A stretch of DNA of 64,000 nucleotides from assembly GCA_034002405.1 (NCBI GenBank), contig JAVFAS010000006.1:42580-106579 (forward strand), written 5' to 3'. The DNA is from SZUA-365 sp034002405 (lineage in GTDB: Bacteria > Bacteroidota > Ignavibacteria > SZUA-365). This document shows positions 8,675 through 17,148 of this stretch, piece by piece. Below the pieces are notes generated by a model, which made no database searches, was not told where the DNA came from, and was given only the letters and a program-made list of their open reading frames with translations. The number at the start of each line of letters is the position of its first letter. The first letter of the stretch is position 1. A program made the translations under genes and the position numbers.

Positions 8675-9559
8675 ATGTTTCGATACCTCCACGTCTCTCT
8701 CCTCTTCTTCATGTTCATCCCGGCGCTGTCCGCGCAAACGGTCGAATTGCGGTATCAATTTCCGCCGGGAAAGGAATACCGCTTCAAACAGGTCGAACGA
8801 ACCACCGTCCTCGCGCAGACGAATGACGGGCGCGGAACACAGATCGACCGGCGCACGACGCGATACTTCACCGTGACCATCGAGCGCGCGGACATCGATG
8901 CATTCGAATACCTCTTCGTGCAGGATACCGCCATCGTCGATGAAAGCGGAGAGGATGCGGGAAGCCAGCGTCAGAATCTGGATTTCCAGAATGTCCTGAC
9001 AAAGAAACGCATCCGCGTGCGACAGTCGCCCAGCGGGAAGGTGCTTGCAACCACCGCGGTGGATCCGCTGAACGTGCAGGATCTGTTCGGCCCGGGCACC
9101 AGCGATGCAATGTTCACCGCGCGGGCCGCCCTCTTCCCCGCGCTGCCCCTCCGTCCGATCGAAGCGGGCGCGCAATGGACCGACACCCGGCGTGACACGC
9201 TCTTTCCCAGCAAGGATCTGCCGCGCGTCGGCCGTGGATCCGGCATCCGTCTGCTTTCGAACGCCACGACCTATACCGTGGGTGACATTGGCGATCGCGA
9301 GGGAATCCGCTGCGTGACGGTGTCCTGGCTCGGCAACGTGGCCATGGAGGAAAAAGTCATTTTCGAGACCGTCGAGGAATTCACCGAGGATGAAACCGTG
9401 ACCACGGGTGAGCTCGTGCTCGCCGTGGATTCGGGCCTGCCTGTGTTCATGGACATCACGACAGAGCAGGAAAACACCCGCGCGGTGTTCGGCGATCAGA
9501 ACAGTGTGATTCCGTCCTCGATTCGAAACCACATCACGCTCGAACTTTTCTCCCAATAA
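8675..9559 (+). CDS. secreted protein of unknown function, paralogue-like to the next gene
   Basis: A 294-residue protein with an N-terminal signal peptide (MFRYLHVSLLFFMFIPALSA, cleavage near SAQ). ATG 8675 is preferred to the upstream in-frame start because it places the hydrophobic stretch at the N-terminus. The mature part looks like an all-beta periplasmic or surface domain: PPGKEYRFKQVERTT, FTVTIERADIDAFEYLF, and a central segment asking for a total then testing it (GAQWTDTRRD). The layout and several phrases parallel the following gene, and both resemble DUF6263-type secreted proteins, an assignment I hold loosely. There is a 16-base gap to the next gene, so they likely form one transcript. 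Confidence 0.7.
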   Translation: MFRYLHVSLLFFMFIPALSAQTVELRYQFPPGKEYRFKQVERTTVLAQTNDGRGTQIDRRTTRYFTVTIERADIDAFEYLFVQDTAIVDESGEDAGSQRQNLDFQNVLTKKRIRVRQSPSGKVLATTAVDPLNVQDLFGPGTSDAMFTARAALFPALPLRPIEAGAQWTDTRRDTLFPSKDLPRVGRGSGIRLLSNATTYTVGDIGDREGIRCVTVSWLGNVAMEEKVIFETVEEFTEDETVTTGELVLAVDSGLPVFMDITTEQENTRAVFGDQNSVIPSSIRNHITLELFSQ

Positions 9560-9575
9560 AGATTCCGGAGATTTC

Positions 9576-10394
9576 ATGAAACACCTATTTGGTCTCATGG
9601 TGATCGCCCTGCTCTGCGCCGGCGTGGCGCAGGCACAGGACGCAGCCTATCGCTTCGCGCAGGACGCACCGTTCACCTACACCATCGAACAGACAAACAT
9701 GACCCTGCAGGAGGCACCTGGCCAGACGAGCACCTTCAATAGCGAGCTGACCATGCGCGTGACCTATCAGCTGCTCGAAACACTGGACAACGGCAATCTG
9801 AAAATGCAGGTGACGATCGACAACGCCCTGGCGATCAACGAGGGACCAAACGGAACGCAGACCCTCGGGAGTGACATGGCCGGGAAGAGCGTGATCTTCG
9901 AAATGAACGGGAGCGGGGAGGTGGTCGATGTCGACAGCAGCATCCGCGCCATCGAGAGCGAGGGAGCCGGCCTGCTCGCCGCGGCCACGGGCATTTTCCC
10001 ACGCCTCGACGGATCGAAGATCCGCGAAGGCGCGAGTTGGGACGTGACGGAAATGGACACCAGCGGGAACGAGACGCGTGGATTCATTTACGAGGAGACC
10101 GAACGTACCTATTCCGTCAAGGGGAAGAAGACCGTCGCCGGGCACGAATGCCTCGAGATCGCGCTTGAATCCGAAGCGGAGAGCGAGGGCGAAATGGTCA
10201 ACGGTGACCAGGAACTGAGCGTGAACGGGAAGCGGAACGGAACGGCAACGATCATGTACGCGTCCGGCGTCGGCATCATCACCAGCTTCGAGGCGGAATT
10301 GAACACCGACCAGGTGATCATGCTTCCCGCGCAGAACATGCGCGTGCCGATCACCGCGACCCAGAACGTGAAGATCGTGCTCGTCGAGAATTGA
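9576..10394 (+). CDS. DUF6263-like secreted protein
   Basis: A 272-residue protein with a clear signal peptide (MKHLFGLMVIALLCAGVAQA). The mature chain has a pattern of alternating polar and hydrophobic residues typical of beta-rich periplasmic domains: FTYTIEQTNMTLQ, LTMRVTYQLLETLDNGNLKM, GSGEVVDVD, IREGASWDVTEMDTSGN and KKTVAGHECLEIALE. The last phrase, converting a measured quantity after a G-x-x-W, matches DUF6263-like families, whose function is unknown. It follows the related 8675 gene by 16 bases and is closed by a terminator at 10413. Confidence 0.7.
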   Translation: MKHLFGLMVIALLCAGVAQAQDAAYRFAQDAPFTYTIEQTNMTLQEAPGQTSTFNSELTMRVTYQLLETLDNGNLKMQVTIDNALAINEGPNGTQTLGSDMAGKSVIFEMNGSGEVVDVDSSIRAIESEGAGLLAAATGIFPRLDGSKIREGASWDVTEMDTSGNETRGFIYEETERTYSVKGKKTVAGHECLEIALESEAESEGEMVNGDQELSVNGKRNGTATIMYASGVGIITSFEAELNTDQVIMLPAQNMRVPITATQNVKIVLVEN

Positions 10395-10412
10395 TCCGGA
10401 CGTCCGATTTCG

Positions 10413-10452
10413 ATCCCGCCGCGCGGAAACGCGCCGCGGGATTTCTTTTTTC
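10413..10452 (+). terminator. rho-independent terminator after the secreted-protein pair
   Basis: ATCCCGCCGCGCG pairs with CGCGCCGCGGGAT over 13 positions with one C-C mismatch around a GAAA tetraloop, followed by TTCTTTTTT. It lies 18 bases after the stop at 10394. Confidence 0.88.
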
Positions 10453-10560
10453 GTTGACGCCTGATTTTTTTTTTACCGCCGCCGATGTCCCGAATAAACA
10501 ATTCCCGTTTCCTTCCGTAGAACCGGGCATCCGTCATTTTCACGAACGAGGTACGCGCAC

Positions 10561-12162
10561 ATGAAACCGTCCGTCACGACCCTCCTTCCCGGCCTGCTGC
10601 TGCTGGGCGCCCTTCTCCTCCCGAGCGCATTTCTGTCGGCACAGGTCGAGACCGCCGCACAGGACAGCCTCCGGGTGCTCGAGGAAATTCGCGCCGAGCA
10701 TTCGCGGCTCGCAGCGGAGCTCGAAACGCTCCGCACAGAACTCGACACCGTGAAGGGACGGGCGGAGAGCCCGGAACGGGACGAGCGTATCGATGATCTC
10801 GAACGCAGAATGGACGATGTGCGGATGCGGCTGGAAGCCATCGAACGCAGCATCGGCGACCATCGCGACGATGAATGGGAGCAGTGGGATGACGAATGGG
10901 AAACCTGGGACGAGGAAGACGACGAGGATGGGACTTCCGCCGACTGGAAATGGTGGTCGGATGACGACATGGAGGACCAGTTCGACATCGACGAAACCTT
11001 CTTCAAGAGATACCCGGGGAATTTCCCGTGGTCGTTTCCGCTCACCAGCCGCCTGCACGAGACCTTCATTCGCTACAATCGCGTCGAAGGGCTCTACCTT
11101 GGTCTCGCGCAGTCCAAACGGCTGTACTGGCACAGCAAGCCGTGGCTCGTGAGTACGGGTTCCCTCGGCTACGGCTTCGCCAATCATACGTGGCGCTACA
11201 GCCTCGGCCTCTACTTCCCCATCTATCTCGAAAACCAGATTCTCGAATTCGGGGCGGAGGGACACAGCGTGACGGATTCGAAGGACCAATGGTCGTTCGA
11301 CCGCGACGAAAACACCTTCACCGCGATCGTCGCCCGCGAGGATTTTCTCGACTATTTCGAACGCGCCGGCTTCACCGCCACCGCCGCCTGGTACTATCGC
11401 GGAGAAGAAGACCTGAATCTCCGTGCAACGATCGGCTACGCGCATGACACCTACGAGAGCATGGATCGCGCCACCAACTGGTCGATTTTCGGCGGGGACA
11501 AGCAGTTCCGCCAGAATCCTCGCATCAACGACGGGAATCTCAACAGCCTCGTGCTCACCCTCGGCATGAATACACTCGCCGATCTCGATGTGCGTGACCA
11601 TGGATGGGATGCGCAGATCCAATACGAAAAGGCCGGTGATTTCGCGGCGGGAGACTTCGCCTTCTCCCAGGTGCTCGTCGATCTGCGCCGCTATCAGCCG
11701 CTCGGCGACCATATCAATCTCAACCTGCGCATGCGCGGTGGTGTCAGCGACGGGATGCTGCCACGGCAACGCGCGTTCGAGCTCGGCGGCCCGGGCACCC
11801 TGCCCGCGTACCGGTTCAAGGAATTCGCGGGCGGCGGCATGGCGCTGGTCAATGCGGAGTTTATTGTCCGGAGTTCCATTGTCGGCAATGCCCGGGGCTG
11901 GGCGCGCCGGCTGCTCGCGGCGACGAACCTGATCTTCTTCGCGGACGCCGGTTCGGTGAGTGCCGTCACCCCGGTGTCCGCGGCCGGCATCGAGCACGGC
12001 GCACTACCCGCGGCCTCTGGTGACGATTTCCTGGACGACTGGAAATCCGATATCGGTGTGGCGTTCGGCAGCGCCGACGGAAATTTCCGCATTGGTGCCG
12101 CCTGGCGGCTCGATCGCGCGGAATCCCCGGCACTGGTTGTTCGTCTGTCCCGGCCGTTCTGA
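10561..12162 (+). CDS. outer-membrane protein with N-terminal coiled coil and Omp85-like barrel
   Basis: A 533-residue protein. Residues 1-28 are a signal peptide (ending LSAQ). About 35-105 are a strongly predicted coiled coil (heptads of Leu with Glu/Arg, e.g. LEEIRAEHSRLAAELETLR). About 105-140 are a Trp/Asp/Glu-rich acidic stretch (EWEQWDDEWETWDEEDDED). From about 150 to the end, alternating strands and the phrase LGGPGTLPAYRFKEF resemble the conserved loop of Omp85/D15 barrels, and the chain ends in Phe. No POTRA domains are seen, so it is not BamA itself. A periplasmic coiled-coil tether joined to a barrel is suggested. Its stop is one base from the convergent stop of the next gene. Confidence 0.75.
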   Translation: MKPSVTTLLPGLLLLGALLLPSAFLSAQVETAAQDSLRVLEEIRAEHSRLAAELETLRTELDTVKGRAESPERDERIDDLERRMDDVRMRLEAIERSIGDHRDDEWEQWDDEWETWDEEDDEDGTSADWKWWSDDDMEDQFDIDETFFKRYPGNFPWSFPLTSRLHETFIRYNRVEGLYLGLAQSKRLYWHSKPWLVSTGSLGYGFANHTWRYSLGLYFPIYLENQILEFGAEGHSVTDSKDQWSFDRDENTFTAIVAREDFLDYFERAGFTATAAWYYRGEEDLNLRATIGYAHDTYESMDRATNWSIFGGDKQFRQNPRINDGNLNSLVLTLGMNTLADLDVRDHGWDAQIQYEKAGDFAAGDFAFSQVLVDLRRYQPLGDHINLNLRMRGGVSDGMLPRQRAFELGGPGTLPAYRFKEFAGGGMALVNAEFIVRSSIVGNARGWARRLLAATNLIFFADAGSVSAVTPVSAAGIEHGALPAASGDDFLDDWKSDIGVAFGSADGNFRIGAAWRLDRAESPALVVRLSRPF

Positions 12163-12163
12163 T

Positions 12164-14005
12164 CTACTCGATCGTGGCGGCGCTGCCCCGCGCGGCGCCG
12201 CCCTCGGACGCGGTTTCTTCCGAACGCGGTTCGTGACCATCTGTCGTGATACCCTCTCCGGTCATGATACCCTCTCCGGTCATGATACCCTCTCCGGTCG
12301 TGATGTCCGCGACCCTCTTCGCAAGCAACGCCAGCACCTCTTCCAACGACGACCCGTCATCAACATCGACGACCGAGGATTCATCCCGTCGCGTCAGGCA
12401 CCACGACGCGATGATGCGCATTTCGTCAATATCCTCCACGCCACCCCCGAACAGCCGCGCCTGACGGGAGAAGTACACCTCCTCGATACGCGCACGCAGT
12501 GTTTTCCACGGCATGGCGCGCTGGTCAACGAGCAGTTGCGCCGCGAGCATGCCCTGACGGATCAAATGCAGTTCCAGATTGCTGCGGCGCGCCAGGGTGA
12601 CGATGATGATATTCTGTTTTCGTACCGAATGCACCATGAGCCGCTGCTGCCGGATGATGCGCTCGACCGTGGCGATACGGTCGCGCAGCAGCGCGGCCCC
12701 CTCGAAATCGAGGTCCTCGGCCCGACGATGCATCCGTCCGCGGAGCCGGTCGAGTACGTCATCCTGCTCACCCTGAAGAAACAGGACAACATCATCCACT
12801 TCCTTCCGATAATCCTCCCCCGACACCAGAGCCGCGCACGGCGCGGCACAGCGCTTGATGTCGTGGTACAGACAGGGCGTGGCCGCGGGTGATGGATGGA
12901 TGGCACCATCGCATTCGCGGAGCAGGAACAATTTGTTGATGCTGTCGAGCGCCTCCTCGACGGCGAACCGGGATCGAAAGGGTCCGAAATAATCGGCGCC
13001 ATCATCGTCCAGATCATAGCACCAGCTGACCGTCGGCCATTCGTCGGCGGTATCGATACGAATGAAGGGATACTTCCGGTAGCGTTTGAGCTGGGTATTG
13101 TACGGCGGCTGATGCTGCTTGATCAGGCGGGATTCGGCAAGCAGCGCGGAAAGCTCGGTCTCCAGCACCTGCCAGGTGATTCCATGCACCCCGCGAACGA
13201 GCCGGCGAATCTTCTCGGTGTGCCCGATATTGTGGTAGAAGTACGAACTCACCCGTTCCTTCAGATCCCGTGCCTTGCCGATGTAGAGGATGTCGCCGCG
13301 TTTGTCATGAAAAAAATACACGCCCGGGCGATGCGGGAGTTCGGCGAGATTCTCCTGCAGCCGGGTGAAATACTTCGGCGCCCCGGTGACGCGATAGATC
13401 TGCTTGTGCTGGAAGGAAAACAGCTCTCCCGTCTCGTGGATGTCGAATTCCTCCTCGAGGAGCTGGAGGAATTTCAGGAATATCACCGCGGTCGCCTCGG
13501 CATCCCCGGTCGCGCGATGCCTGTTCCGGATGCGGACGTTGTAATGCGTGGCCAGCGCCCCGAGGGATTTGCGGCTTTTATCCGGGATCAGTCTGCGTGC
13601 GAGCCGGGCGGTGCACAGATTCGGCACCTGCAACGGCTCCAGACCGACCCGGTGCAGCGAGGCATCGACAAACGACCGGTCGAATCGAACATTATGGGCG
13701 ACAAAGACCGCGTCCCCGATGAAACGCCGCACCGTCGGGAGCACCTCGATCGCATCGGGCGCGGTGTAGATCATCGCATTGGTGATGCCGGTCAGACGCT
13801 GCACTTCGGCGGGAATGAACTGGCGCGGATTGATCAGTGAACTGTAACGGTCGACGATCTCGCTCCCGCGCAGGCGGAGCAACGCGATTTCGGTGAGCCG
13901 GTTCCGCTCGGGACTGAGTCCGGTCGTCTCGACATCGCAGACCACGAACTCGGTATCCGCGATCTGCAGCGCGTGACGGAGGTAGACATCAGCTGACGCC
14001 GTCAT
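12164..14005 (-). CDS. DEDDh exonuclease / GIY-YIG nuclease fusion (UvrC-Cho-like)
   Basis: A 613-residue three-part protein. About 18-185 are a DnaQ-type 3'-5' exonuclease with Exo I DVETTG (Asp24, Glu26), Exo II HNVRFDRSFVD and Exo III HRATGDAEAT. About 225-310 are a UvrC-type GIY-YIG nuclease: GVYFFHDKRGDILYIGKARD, and ETELSALLAESRLIK with the catalytic Glu. About 425-465 are a UVR motif (DVLDRLRGRMHRRAEDLDFEGA) that in UvrC contacts UvrB. The RNase H-like and helix-hairpin-helix parts of UvrC are absent, so it could make at most the 3' incision, as Cho does. Such fusions are known in actinobacteria and this phylum. The C-terminus carries an 18-bp tandem repeat (MTGEGI x3). The start overlaps the ftsE stop by one base. 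Confidence 0.9.
   Translation of the reverse strand: MTASADVYLRHALQIADTEFVVCDVETTGLSPERNRLTEIALLRLRGSEIVDRYSSLINPRQFIPAEVQRLTGITNAMIYTAPDAIEVLPTVRRFIGDAVFVAHNVRFDRSFVDASLHRVGLEPLQVPNLCTARLARRLIPDKSRKSLGALATHYNVRIRNRHRATGDAEATAVIFLKFLQLLEEEFDIHETGELFSFQHKQIYRVTGAPKYFTRLQENLAELPHRPGVYFFHDKRGDILYIGKARDLKERVSSYFYHNIGHTEKIRRLVRGVHGITWQVLETELSALLAESRLIKQHQPPYNTQLKRYRKYPFIRIDTADEWPTVSWCYDLDDDGADYFGPFRSRFAVEEALDSINKLFLLRECDGAIHPSPAATPCLYHDIKRCAAPCAALVSGEDYRKEVDDVVLFLQGEQDDVLDRLRGRMHRRAEDLDFEGAALLRDRIATVERIIRQQRLMVHSVRKQNIIIVTLARRSNLELHLIRQGMLAAQLLVDQRAMPWKTLRARIEEVYFSRQARLFGGGVEDIDEMRIIASWCLTRRDESSVVDVDDGSSLEEVLALLAKRVADITTGEGIMTGEGIMTGEGITTDGHEPRSEETASEGGAARGSAATIE
12248..12301 (-). repeat. 18-bp tandem repeat, three units, at the 3' end of the exonuclease/GIY-YIG gene
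   Basis: Three adjacent 18-bp units (GATACCCTCTCCGGTCAT on the plus strand), the third differing at one base. Being 18 bp, they keep frame and encode the hexapeptide MTGEGI repeated near the C-terminus, outside any recognised domain. Confidence 0.95.
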
Positions 14006-14661
14006 CAGACCACATCGTAGAAATTCCGGTTTTGGATTTTGATCACGCGCCCCGGACGCTGAGCAAGCATGCTGTAATCGTGCGTGGCCATGATGACCGC
14101 GGTGCCCCGCTTGTTGATGCGATCGAAGATGGCGAGAATATCCCGCGATGCGGCGGGATCGAGATTCCCCGTGGGTTCGTCCGCCAACAGGATCACCGGA
14201 TCGTTCACCAGCGCCCGTGCGATCGCGACGCGCTGCCGCTCGCCGCCGGAGAGATCGTCGGGCATGGAAAATTCCTTCGAGGTGAGACCGACCTCCGCGA
14301 GCAGGCGGTGGACCTTCGACGCAATGACCTGATGACGCACGCCGGTGACATGCAACGCGAAGGCAACATTTTCATACACGTTCCGGTCCTCGAGCAGGCG
14401 GTAGTCCTGGAACACGATGCCGATCGTGCGACGGAGGAATGGGATCTGATGCCGGGTGATGGTTGAGGAATCGTATCCGCCGATGCGGACCCTCCCGAAA
14501 CTCGGCAACATGTCCATGTACAACAGACGGAGAAAACTGCTCTTGCCGATGCCGGTTTCTCCGATCACATAGACGAATTCTCCCTCCGAAATAACAAGGT
14601 TGGCCCGATCGAAGATGTCCTGCGTTCCGAGGGACAGACGGACATTGTGGAATTCGATCAT
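14005..14661 (-). CDS. ftsE: FtsE-type ABC transporter ATP-binding protein
   Basis: A 218-residue ABC ATPase. The Walker A is GETGIGKS (34-41), the signature LSGGERQRVAIARAL, and Walker B VILLADEPTGNLD, followed by the H-loop MATHDY. FtsE works with FtsX at the division septum to activate peptidoglycan hydrolases. The length and the phrase DRANLVISEGEFVYVIG fit FtsE better than other LolD-like ATPases. No FtsX permease is beside it, so the partner is elsewhere. The ATG is preceded by GGAGCAGTTCG. Its stop overlaps the start of the exonuclease fusion (TGATG). Confidence 0.88.
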   Translation of the reverse strand: MIEFHNVRLSLGTQDIFDRANLVISEGEFVYVIGETGIGKSSFLRLLYMDMLPSFGRVRIGGYDSSTITRHQIPFLRRTIGIVFQDYRLLEDRNVYENVAFALHVTGVRHQVIASKVHRLLAEVGLTSKEFSMPDDLSGGERQRVAIARALVNDPVILLADEPTGNLDPAASRDILAIFDRINKRGTAVIMATHDYSMLAQRPGRVIKIQNRNFYDVV

Positions 14662-14705
14662 CGAACTGCTCCGGTGGTCATTGGGTGCGCGCGGTCGCGA
14701 CGCGT

Positions 14706-15698
14706 TCAGGACGCGCGGTTCAGCGCAATGGTCCGCGCGAAGAAGATGGCTTCCGTCATGCTCGCGGCGCTGGCAACACCGCGTCCGGCGATGTTGTACG
14801 CCGTGCCATGATCGGGCGAGGTACGGACAATCGGCAGGCCGACGGTCACATTCACACCACGGCCCATGGCCTGCAATTTGAACGGGACGAGTCCCTGATC
14901 GTGATACATGGCGATGATGATATCGTACATCTGCTGGGTATGGGCGGAGAAAAAACCGTCGGCCGCGAAGGGGCCCACTACGTCGATCTCCTCCGCCTGC
15001 ATCGCCGCGACAGCGGGCGCGATGATGGTCTGTTCCTCGTCGCCAAGCAACCCCCCGTCCCCCGCGTGCGGATTGAGGCCAAGGACGGCGAGTTTCGGAT
15101 CCTCGATCCCATAATCCTCACGCATCGCGCGGTGCGCGAGCCGGATGGTGCGCTGCACCCGCTCCCGTGTGATCAAGGCGGCGACCTGGGAGATCGGCAC
15201 GTGAATGGTCACGAGTCCGACATTCATGGTGTTGCTGCTCAGGATCATCAACACGTCCTCGGGAGTCCCGCAGAGCGACGCGAGCATTTCCGTGTGGCCG
15301 CGGAAGGGACTGCCCGCCATGGCCATCGCCTCTTTCGACACCGGCGCGGTCACCATCGCCTCGGCCGTGCCCGCCTGCGTCGCGGCGAACGCGGCTTCGA
15401 TCGCGGTGATCGAGGCCTGGCCGCCGGCTTCGGTGGGACGCCCGACCTCGTCCGCGGTGAAGGTGCCCGCGGTTGCAATGACATTCAAGACCCGGTCGCG
15501 CGCCGCGGCGATGTCGTCAATGCCCGCGAGGTCGACGGGGACGCCAAACCGCTCACGGTAATATTCCAGCACTCCCGGTGGCGCGAACACCACGGGGCGA
15601 CAGAGGTCGAAGAGATCGGTTCGGTCGAACGCCTTGAGCACGACCTCTGGTCCGATTCCGTTGACATCTCCGATACTGATGGCGATGATGGGGAGCAT
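14706..15698 (-). CDS. pdxA: 4-hydroxythreonine-4-phosphate dehydrogenase
   Basis: A 330-residue NAD-dependent enzyme of the DXP-dependent vitamin B6 pathway; it oxidises 4-phosphohydroxy-L-threonine before PdxJ condenses the product. Family landmarks are ISIGDVNGIGPEV at the start, the PVSKEAM segment, FRGHTEMLA (metal and substrate site), LGLNPHAGDGG, and YHDQGLVPFK with the conserved His. Length is normal. GGAGG lies eight bases before the ATG. Its start is three bases after the GWxTD gene's stop, so translation is probably coupled. Confidence 0.96.
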   Translation of the reverse strand: MLPIIAISIGDVNGIGPEVVLKAFDRTDLFDLCRPVVFAPPGVLEYYRERFGVPVDLAGIDDIAAARDRVLNVIATAGTFTADEVGRPTEAGGQASITAIEAAFAATQAGTAEAMVTAPVSKEAMAMAGSPFRGHTEMLASLCGTPEDVLMILSSNTMNVGLVTIHVPISQVAALITRERVQRTIRLAHRAMREDYGIEDPKLAVLGLNPHAGDGGLLGDEEQTIIAPAVAAMQAEEIDVVGPFAADGFFSAHTQQMYDIIIAMYHDQGLVPFKLQAMGRGVNVTVGLPIVRTSPDHGTAYNIAGRGVASAASMTEAIFFARTIALNRAS

Positions 15699-15701
15699 GA
15701 T

Positions 15702-17126
15702 TCATTCCTCCAGTAAACGCAGGTTTCCGTCCCTGCTCGTATCCACGAAGCGAAAGGTCTTCCCGATGGACGGATAATCCCAGATTTCCGTCACGGGTTC
15801 GTCGAGCGCCATGATGCGGTGGGTCTCCTCGGGCGGACCGAACAGCACGTACACCTTCCCCCGATCGGTCTGCACGCCGTTGCCGATATACAATGTCTGA
15901 AATTTGTAATAGGCCTGATCGACCCGCCGGAAGTATTCGGCCATCATCTCGTTGTGCTCGGTTTCCGGCGTGTGGTCCTGTTTGTTCCAGTACCGGCGAA
16001 AGGCGCGTTGCCGTTCGCGCTCCGATCCGCTTTTCATCTCGTCGTACTCCTCACGCGTGAGGATGAAGCGCATCGCATCGACCGCGAATTCAAGATCACG
16101 CATCGAGAAGGGCATGTCGCGCCAGAAAATCTCGATCGGAATCACCACCGTATCCGTGCGATCCCCTTGCGTGGCACGCACAAGGAGCCGGTACCGCCCG
16201 ACGTCGAATTCCTGGAACGGAAGTTCGAGAACGACCAGCGCGCCTCGGGCGTTTTCGGAGATCTGGAGCTGAAAGTCCGGGACCATGCCGGGCACGCCCG
16301 ACGGAGCCGCCCCGGTCAACACCGCGGTCGGCTGGATGGTGCCATCGAACACCACCTCGCCCGTCATCATTGCGTCTTCGGTCTCGTCACCCGCGCGCGC
16401 CTCGGCGGCACGATGGTCGTCCGCGCTGTCCTCATCGTCACCCGCCCGCAGCAGACGCACCTGCCACGCCGCATCGAGATCGCGCGGCACGGGAACGCCG
16501 ACCAGCGAACGCTCGGCGAACGCCAGCGTGCGGCCATACCCGAGCACACTGAAGACATCTCGTCCGTCGCGGGATTCCATCCGCAGGGGAATCGGTGCCC
16601 CGATCCCGAATCGATCGGCGTCGAGCGCCACGGCCCGAAGCCGCTGCCGAACGATGCTGTTGCGCGTGGATCCCTTGTCGGAGATTTCCATCAGCACGTC
16701 ATATGGCCCCGGCGCGACAAGGAATGTTTGTCGTACGAGTTGGTAGCGGTCGCGCAGAATGGTCGCGTCGTAATCGGCGACCGCGGCGTGAATAACGGTA
16801 TGCTGACTACGCACGGTCACACCGTTTTGTCGCAGATTGCCGATGATGTCCGCGGACGCGATGTATTGCGAATCGGGATCCGCACCACCGCGCCGGGTGA
16901 AAATCATGAAGTCGTAGGACACCCGGACGAGGACGTCCACACGTGCCAGCCCCGCGGAATCCGACGGGAAGCAGGCTGCCTCCGCATAGACCACGCTGCC
17001 ATACCGGAGCCGAGGGTCGGAATGCACTCCCGCCTGGGGCTGTCGCTGGGCGACAACATCGCCGGGACCGGCGAGGACGCCAACGATGGCGACCATCGTG
17101 ATAAGGAGCGAAAGACCCTTGTGCAT
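15702..17126 (-). CDS. GWxTD-domain secreted protein
   Basis: A 474-residue protein with an N-terminal signal peptide (MHKGLSLLITMVAIVGVLAG). The C-terminal third carries the hallmarks of the GWxTD family found in Bacteroidota, Chlorobi and Acidobacteria: MRFILTREEYDEMKSGS, FRRYWNKQDHTPETEHNEMM, EYFRRVDQAYYKF, and GKVYVLFGPPEE near the end. The N-terminal part looks like two beta-sandwich domains. The function of the family is unknown; it is usually a predicted lipoprotein or periplasmic protein. There is a GGAGAATGC before the ATG, and it lies 22 bases downstream of gyrB. Confidence 0.88.
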   Translation of the reverse strand: MHKGLSLLITMVAIVGVLAGPGDVVAQRQPQAGVHSDPRLRYGSVVYAEAACFPSDSAGLARVDVLVRVSYDFMIFTRRGGADPDSQYIASADIIGNLRQNGVTVRSQHTVIHAAVADYDATILRDRYQLVRQTFLVAPGPYDVLMEISDKGSTRNSIVRQRLRAVALDADRFGIGAPIPLRMESRDGRDVFSVLGYGRTLAFAERSLVGVPVPRDLDAAWQVRLLRAGDDEDSADDHRAAEARAGDETEDAMMTGEVVFDGTIQPTAVLTGAAPSGVPGMVPDFQLQISENARGALVVLELPFQEFDVGRYRLLVRATQGDRTDTVVIPIEIFWRDMPFSMRDLEFAVDAMRFILTREEYDEMKSGSERERQRAFRRYWNKQDHTPETEHNEMMAEYFRRVDQAYYKFQTLYIGNGVQTDRGKVYVLFGPPEETHRIMALDEPVTEIWDYPSIGKTFRFVDTSRDGNLRLLEE

Positions 17127-17148
17127 GCATTCTCCGAAGGATTCGTGA

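Noticed and set aside
10540..11997. 485-codon minus-strand open frame
   Set aside because: Antisense of the barrel gene, which has signal peptide, coiled coil and barrel features on the other strand.
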